Source: Anaeramoeba ignava (taxonomy: Eukaryota > Metamonada > Anaeramoebidae). Taken from it: DNA of 64,000 nucleotides. Positions within the stretch are counted from its first letter, which is position 1. The number at the start of each line of letters is the position of its first letter. The DNA lies in contig JAPDFW010000070.1 of NCBI GenBank assembly GCA_028826165.1, forward strand, positions 766,501-830,500, read 5' to 3'. Positions 38,763 to 50,100 of the stretch are shown here, in pieces. The notes under the pieces were generated by a model that saw only the letters and a list, made by a program, of their open reading frames with translations, had not been told where the DNA came from and ran no database searches. The position numbers and the translations under genes are program-made.

Positions 38763-41700
38763 ATGTTACTTTCTTTCAAAATTTATTTTCTTTTCATTTT
38801 CTTTTCTTTTTCTTTGATTATTCAAGTTTTTAATTATGGACTTGATAATTCAAATAATCCATTTTATAGTTTTCAAGGTCAAACATTAGAAACAAACAGA
38901 CATTGGGAAATGGGAGAAAATGCAATGATTTTCGATAAATATATTAGATTAACAGGTGATGAAAGAAATTCAAAAGGATGGCTTTGGAATAAAAATGTAT
39001 TTATTTATAAAATTAAATATAAAATTATTTATAAAATTAATTATAAAATTAATTATAAATTTATTTATTAAATTATTTATAAAATTATTTATTAAATTAT
39101 TTATTAAATTAAATATAAAATTAAATATAAAATTAATTATAAAATTAATTATAAATTTATTTATTAAATTATTTATAAAATTATTTATAAAATTATTTAT
39201 TAAATTATTTATTAAATTATTAATAAAATTATTTATAAAATTATTTATAAAATTATATATAAAATTAATTATTAAATTATTTATTAAATTAAATATAAAA
39301 TTATTTATAAAATTAAATATAAAATTATTAATAAAATTATTTATAAAATTATTAATAAAATTATTTATAAAATTATTTATAAATTTATTTATAAAATTAA
39401 ATATAAAATTATTTATAAAATTATTTATAAAATTATTTATAAAATTAAATATAAAATTATTTATAAAATTATTTATAAAATTATTTATAAAATTATTTAT
39501 AAAATTATTTATAAATTTATTTATAAAATTATTTATAAAATTAAATATAAAATTATTTATTAAATTATTTATTAAATTATTTATAAAATTATTTATAAAA
39601 TTATTTATAAAATCATTTATAAAATCATTTATAAAATTATTTATAAAATTATATATAAAATTATTTATAAATTATTTATAAAATTATATATAAAATTAAT
39701 TATAAATTATTTATAAAATTATTTATAAAATTAATTATAAAATTATTTATAAAATTATATATAAAATTATTTATAAAATTATTTATAAAATTATTTATAA
39801 AATTATTTATAAAATTATTTATAAAATTATTTATAAAATTATTTATAAAATTATTTATAAAATTAAATATAAAATTATTTATAAAATTCTTTTATTAAAT
39901 TATTTATAAAATTATTTATAAAATTATTTATAAAATTAAATATAAAATTATTTATTAAATTATTTATTAAATTATTTATTAAATTATTTATAAAATTATT
40001 TATAAAATTAAATATAAAATTATTTATAAAATTATTTATAAAATTAAATATAAAATTATTTATTAAATTATTTATTAAATTAAATATAAAATTAAATATA
40101 AAATTATTTATTAAATTATTTATTAAATTAAATATAAAATTATTTATAAAATTCTTTTATTAAATTATTTATTAAATTATTTATAAAATTATTTATAAAA
40201 TTATTTATTAAATTATTTATAAAATTATTTATAAAATTATTTATAAAATTATTTATAAAATTAAATATAAAATTAAATATAAAATTAAATATAAAATTAT
40301 TTATAAAATTAATTATAAAATTAATTATAAAATTAAATATAAAATTATTTATAAAAATATATTTTAATAGCCAAATACAATGAAATATTGGTCTTCAATC
40401 ATTACATTTCGAATTTCAAGTAGTAATAAAAGAATTGGAGCAGATGGATTTGTATTTTGGTATACAGAAAAACGAGCAATAACTGGAGAAACTTTTGGAA
40501 ACCAAGAAAATTTTAAAGGAATGGGAGTTTTTCTAGATACATTTGATAATGATAATAGTGTATAATAACAAGATTATAAAATATACAAATTTAAGAATAA
40601 TTGATTTATTCTTTTTTTTTTTGTTTATTTAAAAGGGAGATGCTCCTTTACTTCAACTTATGATTAATGATGGAACTCTTTTTTATGATAATTTAGTTGA
40701 TGGTAAATCATCTGTTGTTGCAAAATGTACTTTTAAATGCAGAAATTTACAAGATACATCAAAAATTAAAATTACTTATTTTAATGATGAAATTATTGTG
40801 TGTTTTTTATTATAAAATTTCAATTTAAATCAAAATTTCAATTCAAATTAAATCAAAATTTCAATTCAAATTAAATCAAAATTTCAATTTAAATCAAAAT
40901 TTCAATTTAAATCAAAATTTTTAAATTAAATCAAAATTTTCAAATTAAATCAAAATTTTTAAATCAAAATTTCAATTTAAATCAAAATTTTTAAATTAAA
41001 TCAAAATTTCAATTCAAACCAAAATTTTTAAATTAAATTAAAGGTTGAAACTTCACTTCAACCAAATGAACCTTGGCAAGAATGCTTTACATTCAAAGGT
41101 GTTGATCTTTCTCTTGGATATTATTTTGGAGTTTCTGCTCAAACTGGAGGAGTTTCAGGTTTGATTACTTATTTACTTATTTACTTATTAAATTTATTAA
41201 ATTTATTAAATTTATTAAATTTATTTATTTTATAAAATTTAAAAAGATAATCATGATATTTACAGCATTAATACACAAGATTTAACCAACAAAGAAGATT
41301 CTTTAGCTCAAAAACAAAAAGAAAAACAAAAAGAAAAACAAAAAGAAAAACAAATAATAGAGGAAAAAGAAAATGAAAAGGATTTATTACAAGATATTGA
41401 AAAATTAACACAAGAAATTGTTGATGAAATTCAATCAAAACGAAAAGAAATCCAACAAGAAATGTCAAGTCTTGAAAAAAATGAAGATTTTCATTTAACA
41501 CAAGAAGCTCTTAAAGAATTTGAACAAACAATCGAAGGTTTAAAAATGTAAATCGGAAAAAAAAATATAAATGATTATAATTTACAAATTTCATTTCTTT
41601 TCATGTATTTGAATAATTTTCATTTTCAAACAAAAAAAAAGTCACCAAAAAAGTGTTTATGAAAAATATTCTCATTTAGAAACGCAAATCAGAGAACTTC

Positions 41701-41990
41701 ATGAATTTATTGGAAATCAAATTTCAGGAGGAAATGTGGAACTTGCAACATCATTAACAACTTTTACTAAAGTTCTTTCTCATTTGCATTCAGTTGTCAA
41801 AGAAACTGAAACTGAATTCAAAAAAACTGATCCAGCTTTCCAAAAAGAAGCAGAAAAATTCCGATCCAAAATAGAGAAAACAGGTTCTTTTGCTTTTGGT
41901 TTTGTTATTTTTATTCTATTCCAAGTTGTTGTTGGTTTTGCCTTTTTATTTTGGAGAAAAAGAAAATTGTCAAAAAAGAAGATTTATTGA
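38763..41990 (+). CDS. L-type lectin cargo receptor (ERGIC-53/VIP36-like), six exons
   Basis: Type I membrane lectin that ferries high-mannose glycoproteins between ER and Golgi. Exons: 38763-38996, 40371-40559, 40636-40797, 41044-41158, 41247-41547, 41642-41990; all introns GT-AG, phases agree, 449 aa. Residues 1-22 form a signal peptide. The lectin domain has ETNRHWEMG, KRIGADGFVFWYTEK, GMGVFLDTFDNDNS (carbohydrate/calcium Asp-Asn cluster), CFTFKGVDLSLGYYFGVSAQTGG and DNHDIYSI. A Lys/Glu/Gln-rich coiled-coil stalk (about 265-400), one membrane span (about 412-435) and a cytosolic end RKRKLSKKKIY follow; the last four residues KKIY match the KKxx COPI retrieval signal. ERGIC-53 ends KKFF, so this looks like a functional equivalent. 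TTTTTCA array directly upstream. Confidence 0.9.
38997..40370. repeat. 12-bp satellite intron in the lectin gene
   Basis: The first lectin intron (1374 bp, GTATTT...TTTTAATAG) is nearly all TTTATAAAATTA units with AAATATAAAATT variants. The long frames seen through it (Ile-Lys-Leu-Phe repeats) come from the unit length being a multiple of three. Confidence 0.9.
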
Positions 41991-42206
41991 TTTTACTTTT
42001 ACAAACGAAACAAACAAAAAAACATTCATTCCTTTTTTCCTTCTTTCTTTCTTTCTCTTTTTAGAAAAAATTTTTCCAGAATTAATCAATAATCACAATC
42101 ATAAAAACAAAATTTTTCATTTGGAAATTTAAATTGGAATAAAAATTTTTCCAAAACAAGAAAATTCATTTTTTTCATTCATTTTTCTTTTTCAATAAAA
42201 TTTAAA

Positions 42207-44047
42207 ATGGAAATTACAACTAAAATTACACTTAATGAATATGAAGAAAAATTGTTCATATTCCTTAAAAAGGTTGTCAAAACATACAATTTAGATATAG
42301 TTTTAAGAGTAGCAGGTGGATGGGTTAGAGATAAAATATTGAAGAAAGAAAGTCATGATATTGATATTGCAATTGAAAAAATGACAGGACAAGAATTTTC
42401 AAATTATGTGAATAAATACCTTAAAGAAGAAGAGCATCAAGAAAAACTTCATCACACTGGAATCATTCACAAAAACCCTGAAAAAAGCAAACATTTAGAG
42501 ACTGTGAGAATGAATTTGTTTGGCAGATGGATCGATTTTGCAAATTTGAGAAAGGAGGTTTATAATCCGCAAAATCGAATCCCTCAAATTGAAATGGGAA
42601 ATCCAGTTGATGATGTTTTTAGAAGAGATTTAACAATCAATACTTTGTTTTATAATATTATGAATGGAGAAATTGAGGATTTCACTCAAAAAGGATTGCA
42701 GGATTTAAAAAAAGGAATCATTGATACGCCATTGGATCCAATAAAAACTTTTCTTGATGATCCTTTGCGCGTTCTTAGAACAATACGTTTTGCTGGTCGT
42801 TTTTCCTTTGAAATTTCAGAAAGAGTTCAAAAAGCTATTTATTTGGAAGAAGTTCAATCTGCTCTTTTTACAATGATTTCAAGAGAAAGAATTGGCATGG
42901 AAATCGATGGAATATTTAAATCAAAAAATCCTTTTGAAGGAATTTCTCGAATATTCGAATTCAATTTATATCCCATTGTTTTTTTGCAAGCGTTAAAAAT
43001 ATCTCCAAATATCCAAAAATTCGCTCAATTTTCTGTTAATCATCTTCGTGATTATTTGTTCAAATTATCCTCAGATCTTGAAAAAAATATTTCTGAAAAA
43101 TTCCCAGAATTGAAGGTTCTTCTTTTATCTTGTTTATATTTACCCTTTTTAGACACTAAGATTCCTTGGAGAAAAAAATCAAATTCTCCAACAAGAATTG
43201 TTCATTTTGTTTCTGAACATCCTTTAAATGCACTCAAATTGACAAGGAAAGAATCTTCACTAATTGATTTAAATCATCAAGGTGTTCTACTTTTTCTTAA
43301 TTTGCTCAAAAATTTTCAGTCAGTTGAAGAAATTCCAAGAAAAGAAATTGGTTTTATTCTCCAAACTTTGAAAATGAATTGGTTTGATTCTCTTATTTTA
43401 ACTCATGTGTTTCTTTCTGCAAATCAAAAACTTGTTTTTTCAAATTTAAAGTTGGATGTACAAAATTTTTTATCATCACTATTTGATTTTCAAGAAATTG
43501 AAGAAAATTTGAAAAAACCAAAAATAGAATTAAAAAAGCATGATCCAAAAAAAAATGAAAATGAAAATGAAAATGAAAATCAAAATCAAAATCAAAATGA
43601 AAATGAAAATCAAAATCAAAATGAAAATCAAAATCAAAATCAAAATCAAAATCAAAATCAAAATCAAAATCAAAATCAAAATCAAAATCAAAATCAAAAT
43701 CAAAATCAAAATCAAAATCAAAATCAAAATCAAAATTTTCAACAATTTATTATTCTTCTTAAACAAAAAATTGAAGGAATGAATCCCAAACAATTAATGT
43801 CTACTAAACCTTTATTAACTGTATTAATTTTAATTTTAATATTGACTAAATTTAAATTTAATTTGATTTGATTTTAATTTTAAAAATAATAATAAAAAAG
43901 GGAAAAGAAATTATTAAAGTATTATCAATTAAAGATAAATCAAAAATTGGAGAAATTTTAAAACAACTTCTTGGATTCCAATTTGAAAATCCACAAGCAA
44001 CAAAAGAAGAATGCATTTCATTTTTAAAACAAAATCAAAAGAATTAA
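42207..44047 (+). CDS. TRNT1: CCA tRNA nucleotidyltransferase, two exons
   Basis: Adds CCA to tRNA 3' ends, essential here because the tRNA-Gly gene lacks CCA. Exon 1 42207-43820, intron 43821-43900 (80 bp, GTATTA...AAAAAAG), exon 2 43901-44047; 586 aa. Class II motifs: VAGGWVRDKIL (35-45), catalytic DID (51-53), FRRDLTINTLFYN, FLDDPLRVLRTIRFAGRF, ISRERIGMEI. Exon 2 supplies the conserved end GKEIIKVL...IGEILKQLLGFQFENPQATKEE, so stopping at the apparent end of exon 1 would be wrong. A (QN)n/(EN)n run of about 60 residues (43555-43735) interrupts the C-terminal tail domain. The eukaryotic enzyme serves cytosol, nucleus and organelles; no clear targeting sequence is seen. Confidence 0.93.
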
Positions 44048-45268
44048 TTTTTTAGTATTTTTTAATCCCCTTTCCAAAAAAAAAAAAAAGAGGAAAAACA
44101 AATTAAGAAAAATTTAGAGATCAATTTTTTGCTTTCTTCTTTTATTTTCATAAATATTCTTTAAGAAATTCGTTAAATTAAATTAAATTAAAATTAAATT
44201 AAAGTTAAATTAAAATTAAATTAAATTTAAATTAAATCCAAAAAAAAATTTTTTAAAATTAAATTTCATTTTTTTATTTTTCTTTCTTTTTTAAATTTAT
44301 TTAAAATTATTTTTTATTATTTTTTTTTGGAATTGTAAAAAAAGAGATAAGAGTTAATTTTAAATAAATTTGAATGAATGAAAAATGAATAAAAAATTTA
44401 TAAATTCAAATCTTAAACAAATATAAAAGAATAAATTTAAAATAAGGAAAAATAATGAAAAAGAAATTTTAAACAAATATCAAAAGAATAAAGGAAAATA
44501 AGGAAAAATAAAAGAAATTTTAAACAAATATTGAAAGAATAAAAGAAAAAAATTCAGAAAAAGTTAAATAAAATTAAAATAGGGAAAAATATTCCGAAAA
44601 TATTTAAATCAAATAAATTGAAAAATTTGATGAAAGAAAAATAAACGAAAAATAAAAGAAAAGAAATTTTAAACAAATATTGAAAGAATAAAAGAAAAAG
44701 TTAAATAAAATTAAAATAGGGAAAAATATTCCGAAAATATTTAAATGAAAATAAAATGAAAAGAAATGAAAAAGAAATTTTAAACAAATAATGAAAGAAT
44801 AAAAGAAAAATATTCCGAAAATATTTAAATGAAAATAAAATGAAAAGAAATGAAAAAGAAATTTTAAACAAATATTGAAAGAATAAATAAAGAAAAATCT
44901 TAAATAAATATTAAAAGAATAGATTTGATAAAAGAAAACTAAATGAAAAAGAAATTTTAAACAAATATCAAAAGAATAAAGGAAAATTCAAACAAAAGAA
45001 AAATAAAAGAAAAATTTGATGAAAGAAATCTAAACAAATATCAAAAGAATAAATAAAGAAAAGTGGAATTGGAAAAAAAAAAAGAATTCTGCAACAAAAT
45101 ATCGAAAGAATAAATGAAATTTTATAAATCAAAATTAAAGCAAAAAAAGTGGGAAAAAAAGTTTCAAAAAATTTAATTAAGTTGAGATAACAGAATTAAT
45201 CAAAAAATTTTTTATAAAAAAAAAAAGAAAAAAAAATAAAACTTATGAAAAACTTGATTGAATTATTT
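44048..45268. repeat. AT intergenic region with ~100-bp AAAGAATAAAAGAAA repeats
   Basis: No gene seen. Blocks of TTTTAAACAAATATTGAAAGAATAAA recur about every 60-110 bases from 44400 to 45060, some with the palindromic box ATATTCCGAAAATATTTAAAT (near 44590, 44727 and 44808). Either a decayed satellite or spacer. Confidence 0.6.
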
Positions 45269-45598
45269 TTAGTTTAAATCTTTTTTTGATTGATTATCTT
45301 GGTCAAGTTGATTCATTTTTTCTTTAAAATTAAGAAAAGCTAAAGCATATTCATAATCATATTCTCTCTTTTTTTCTTTATATTCTTGAATTAATTTTTG
45401 CATTTCAGTTTGATATTCTTCATAAGCTTGAATAATGAGTTCATTTTTTTGTTGAATCAATGCTTGAATTTCAGTTGCAATATCATCTTTTTCTGTTGTT
45501 TGTTTTATGGGTTCTGTTTCTAATTTTGTAAATGATTCTTGTTCAATATTTTCTCTAAATAAATCGTTTACATTATTTTCATCATCTTCACTCCACAT
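45269..45598 (-). CDS. Small acidic coiled-coil protein, unknown
   Basis: 109 aa, not recognised. The first 40 residues are acidic (MWSEDDENNVNDLF); the rest is heptad-rich coiled coil (IQALIQQKNELIIQAYEEYQTEMQKLIQEYKEKKREYDYEYALAF) with a Lys/Asp/Gln end. No repeat-driven composition, and codon use is ordinary, so it looks like a real gene. Could be a subunit of a cytoskeletal or vesicle complex, but nothing in the sequence says which. It might instead be an exon of a larger gene; no convincing splice partner was seen in the repeats around it. Confidence 0.6.
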   Translation of the reverse strand: MWSEDDENNVNDLFRENIEQESFTKLETEPIKQTTEKDDIATEIQALIQQKNELIIQAYEEYQTEMQKLIQEYKEKKREYDYEYALAFLNFKEKMNQLDQDNQSKKDLN

Positions 45599-45825
45599 TG
45601 TAAATTAATAAATAAATTAGAATTCAAAATTAAAATTAAAATTAAAAATAAAAATTAAAATTAAACAAAAGGGATTTAAAATTTTTTGGAAAAAGGAAAA
45701 AGGGGTTTTTTATTTTGTTTTTATGAATTTATGAAAGAAAAAAAATGAAAATGAAAAAGGAAAAAATGAAAAAAAAAATTTTTTTAAATTTTTTAAATCC
45801 ATTATGATCATCAAATGGAATTTTT

Positions 45826-47190
45826 CATTTTAGATTTTGATTTTAATTTTGATTTTATTTTGGATTTTGATTTTGATTTTGATTTTCATTTTGATTTTAA
45901 TTTTAATTTTAATTTAGATTTTGATTTTGATTTTAATTTTAATTTTAATTTTAATTTTAATTTTGATTTTGATTTTGATTTTAATTTTAATTTTAATTTT
46001 CATTTTAATTTAGATTTTAATTTAGATTTTGATTTTTATTTTAATTTTAATTTTAAATTTAAATTAGATTTTAATTTTAATTTTAATTTTAATTTTAATT
46101 TTAATTTTAATTTTGATTTTGATTTAGATTTAGAATTTTAATTTTAAATTTTGATTTTAATTTTAATTTGATTTTAATTTTAATTTTAATTTTAATTTTA
46201 ATTTTAATTTTGATTTTGATTTTGATTTTGATTTTAATTTTAATTTTAATTTTCATTTTAATTTTGATTTTAATTTAGATTTTGATTTTTATTTTAATTT
46301 TAATTTTAAATTTAAATTAGATTTTAATTTTAATTTTAATTTTAATTTTAATTTTAATTTTAATTTTGATTTTGATTTAGATTTAGAATTTTAATTTTAA
46401 ATTTTGATTTTAATTTTGATTTTGATTTTAATTTTGATTTTAATTTTAATTTTGATTTTAATTTTAATTTTGATTTTAATTTAGATTTTGATTTTGATTT
46501 TAATTTTAATTTTGATTTTGATTTTGATTTTAATTTTAATTTTAATTTTCATTTTAATTTTGATTTTAATTTTAATTTTGATTTTGAATTTTAATTTTAA
46601 TTTTAATTTTAATTTTGATTTTGAATTTTGATTTTAATTTAGATTTTGATTTTAATTTTGATTTTAATTTTAATTTTAATTTTAATTTTAATTTTAAATT
46701 TTAATTTCAAAATGAATTTAAATTTTAATTTTGATTTTGATTTTGATTTTAATTTTCATTTTAATTTTGATTTTAAATTTGATTTTAATTTTAATTTTAA
46801 TTTTAAATTTAATTTTAAATTTAATTTTAATTTTAATTTTAATTTTAATTTTAAATTAGATTTTGATTTTAATTTTGATTTTAATTTTAATTTTAATTTT
46901 AATTTTAATTTTAATTTAGATTTTAATTTTTATTTTAATTTTAATTTTAAATTTAAATTAGATTTTAATTTTAAATTTAAATTAGATTTTAATTTTAATT
47001 TAGATTTTGATTTAGATTTTAATTTTGATTTTAATTTTGATTTTAATTTTAATTTTGATTTTGATTTTAATTTTGATTTTAATTTTAATTTTAAATTTAA
47101 ATTAGATTTTAATTTTAAATTTAAATTAGATTTTAATTTTAAATTTAAATTAGATTTTAATTTTAATTTTAATTTTAAATTTTAATTTTC
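45826..47190. repeat. Hexamer tract TTTTAA/TTTTGA, 1.4 kb
   Basis: Continuous ATTTTA/ATTTTG/ATTTAG hexamers between the coiled-coil gene and the 3' end of ECM29. Sub-blocks of about 240 bp (for example 45950-46145 and 46190-46390) are near copies of each other. Plus-strand frames reading Asn-Phe/Asp-Phe repeats are artefacts. No gene seen. Confidence 0.85.
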
Positions 47191-47194
47191 ATTC

Positions 47195-50100
47195 TCATTT
47201 CTTTAAAGAAAAAAGTAACTTAGAAGAAGAAACTTTAATTGAATCAACACGATCTTTCTGTAACTTGATTAACCAACCAACAATAACTTCTTTTGATTCT
47301 TGAGTAATAAAATCAATACTAGAATGAATTTGGAAAAATAAATCAAGTAACTCTAAAGAACGAGAACGAACATTTGAATGCTTTCCATCATTAAATCCAT
47401 CACAAATAACAACAATAAAATCATTCAATATTTTCTTAATTTCTGGTTTAAATGATTTAATCAATTCTTGTTGAGTAAAGAAAATCATTTCGGAACTAAA
47501 AACTTGGAAACTTTTCAAAATTGATAATCTCATAATCCAGTCGGATTTCTCAAGTTTACTAAGTAAATACTGCAGAGTGATTTGCACTTGTGAAAAGTTT
47601 TCCAATTTATGGAAAGGAATTGAAAATACAATGCATTGAAAACAATAATCAACAATATTCACTTTATCTCCTTTGAGAGAATCAAGATCATCTTCAAAAT
47701 TATCAAAAAACTCAGTAGTTTTTGTTTTTGATATAAAACTTTGCTCAATTTTTTCAATCGCGTCTTTCATGATATCGAAAATTTTTTTGTGTAAATCCTC
47801 ATTTAAAAACGCGTTGAAATTTTGCAGAATGATTGCTAATGATTTGGTTGTGATTGTTTTGTAATGAAAATTCTTGTTCTTTTTGGCTTCACGAATAAAT
47901 GCAAGAATTATTTTTTCGAATTTTTTTGCCAAATCAACAACTTTATCAAGTTGTGAATAAAATGTTTTCTTAACAATATTTTTTTGTTGTTCATCAGTTA
48001 AGTTGGAATTTAAATGGGAAAACAAAATGAAGTCTTTGCACGAGATTAAAAGAGAAGATAAAGCTTCAAAAACAGCTTCTTTTCCTGCCCATATTCTTCC
48101 GCCTGCAGAAGAGACTAGAGAATCAATCAATCCCCACATTTTCTGTCCTGAATTTTGCAGTAAATGGTCGCGAATACCTGAACTTGTTAATGCGCTAATT
48201 CCAACGTCTTTGAGACTTAAAGCGCCTAATTTGCGAACGGCCCAAGTGGGACTTCCAAGTACTCCAAGTGAGAGATTATATATTTCAGAAAAATAAACCT
48301 CGATTCCACTTGTTTTTGAAGCGGTATTTTCGCTCCACACTTCTTGGAACAAATCCGCAATTTCTTTGCTTGAATCGTTGCTTCCAATGAAACATAAAGG
48401 AAGAATAATTTTCCCGAATCTGATCAGCATTTTGCTTCGTGAATTTTTGTTAATTTCTGCAATTGCTCGTGCAGAAATTTCGCGTGAAAATTCTTGATCC
48501 ATTTGATCGAAATAAAGTTGTTTTAATTCAAGAAGTAAATTTTCAATTTCAATTCGAAAAACATTGATTTTTCTTTCCTCTAAATTTTCAGAGTTTTTAT
48601 CGGCCTTTTGCCATAAAAGATTTGAAATATATCCTAATGATTTGGCATAAAGTTTGCGTAATGATGGTGATGCATCATTCATGCCTTGTCTAGATAGTCT
48701 GAGTATATGAACAAGATGAACGAGCGAAAGAAGACCGGAATGGAAATCAACAAGATCAACGAAGAATTTTGCGATAAATGCTCGGGATTGAAGACCAACT
48801 GCTGTCTGTGCAAGTTGAATGATATTAGGAATTAATTTGTCAATGTTTGTCTGATCAATTTGGTTTGTGCAGTAGCGTATTGTGTCAGCAAATGGGGATA
48901 TGCTATTAGCAGCAAGTCGGAGGTTTTCAAATTCTTCTTTGGAAACTTCCAATGCTGATGTGTGTGATTGAATATAATTCAATTGGGGTGGTTCTTCATT
49001 GGACATTGCCTGGATAAGTGCAATAATAATTTCGGAGACATGCGGTTTCAAAAGGTCTTTTGCATGACGAGCAATTTCATTAATCATTTCAAAAGATAAT
49101 AATCTTAATTCTTGAGCTGGACTTTGAATTCCTTTTGAAAGTAAAAATTTAAACACAATTTCTATTGCGGGAATTCCGATATCGTTTGGCGAATGTTCTG
49201 GATTGCAAAATCGCAGGCAAACTCCACGCAATGTTTGGTAAAAAGTGTTCGCTGAAATGCGAACTGTTTCTTTAATGTCATCTAACATGCGATGACTTAG
49301 AATCAAGAGATTTTCAAGATTTTCTCCAACGTTCGAAAATGTGCATCCTTTTAGTAAGTCTCCCAAAGCAAAGCAACTTGCTTCCCGTCTTCTCCACAAT
49401 TTGTCTTCCAATCCCGAAATTAATTCCTTCAAAATGGGTTTGAAATTTTGCTCAATTAATTTTGCTCTTTCTTCAATAGATGGGACTAAACTTTTCAAAA
49501 CAGATTCCATTGCAGTTTTGACTTGGTGATTTGGATCAAATTGATATCCATATAATTTGGGAAGTATTAAAGAAATAAACGGTTTGAGTTGTTCGTTGGA
49601 TGTCTGTGCAATTGTTGTTAATCCAAGAGCAGATGCTTTTTTGGAGTTCCAAACATGTTCACTTTTGCCGATGTTAATAAGTTGATAAACTAAATGCGGT
49701 TGTCCCATTTCTTTTGCAATTGAGTAAAGTTCTCTATAAGTAGTTAAATTTCGATTTTGTTTTTTCTCTTTTTGTTTCTCTTTCTCTTTCTCTTTCTCAT
49801 TTTGATTTTGATTTTCATTTTGATTTTGATTTTGATTTTGATTTTGTTGATTTGGATTTTTCTTTTTTTCTTCTTCTTGTTTCTTTTCCTTCTCCTTTTG
49901 TTTTTCTGCGTGATATTCTTCCCAATCAATTTCTGGAATTCCAATTTCATCATCTTCTTTCCTTTCAATTTTGCGACTTCTTCCATGAACCAAAGTATCC
50001 ATAAGTGAATCAACTAACAAATTTTTCAAATTTTGGTTTCCCATTTCATAAACAAAACACAGTCCCTTTGAAGCAAGATTTTCAATCAAAACATTTTGAT

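Noticed and set aside
38956-39681. 241-codon Ile-Lys-Leu-Phe ORF
   Set aside because: Runs through the lectin first intron satellite; begins out of frame with exon 1.
45815-47185. Asn-Phe/Asp-Phe repeat ORFs upstream of the ECM29 3' end
   Set aside because: Pure hexamer tract with near-duplicate blocks and no unique peptide segment.
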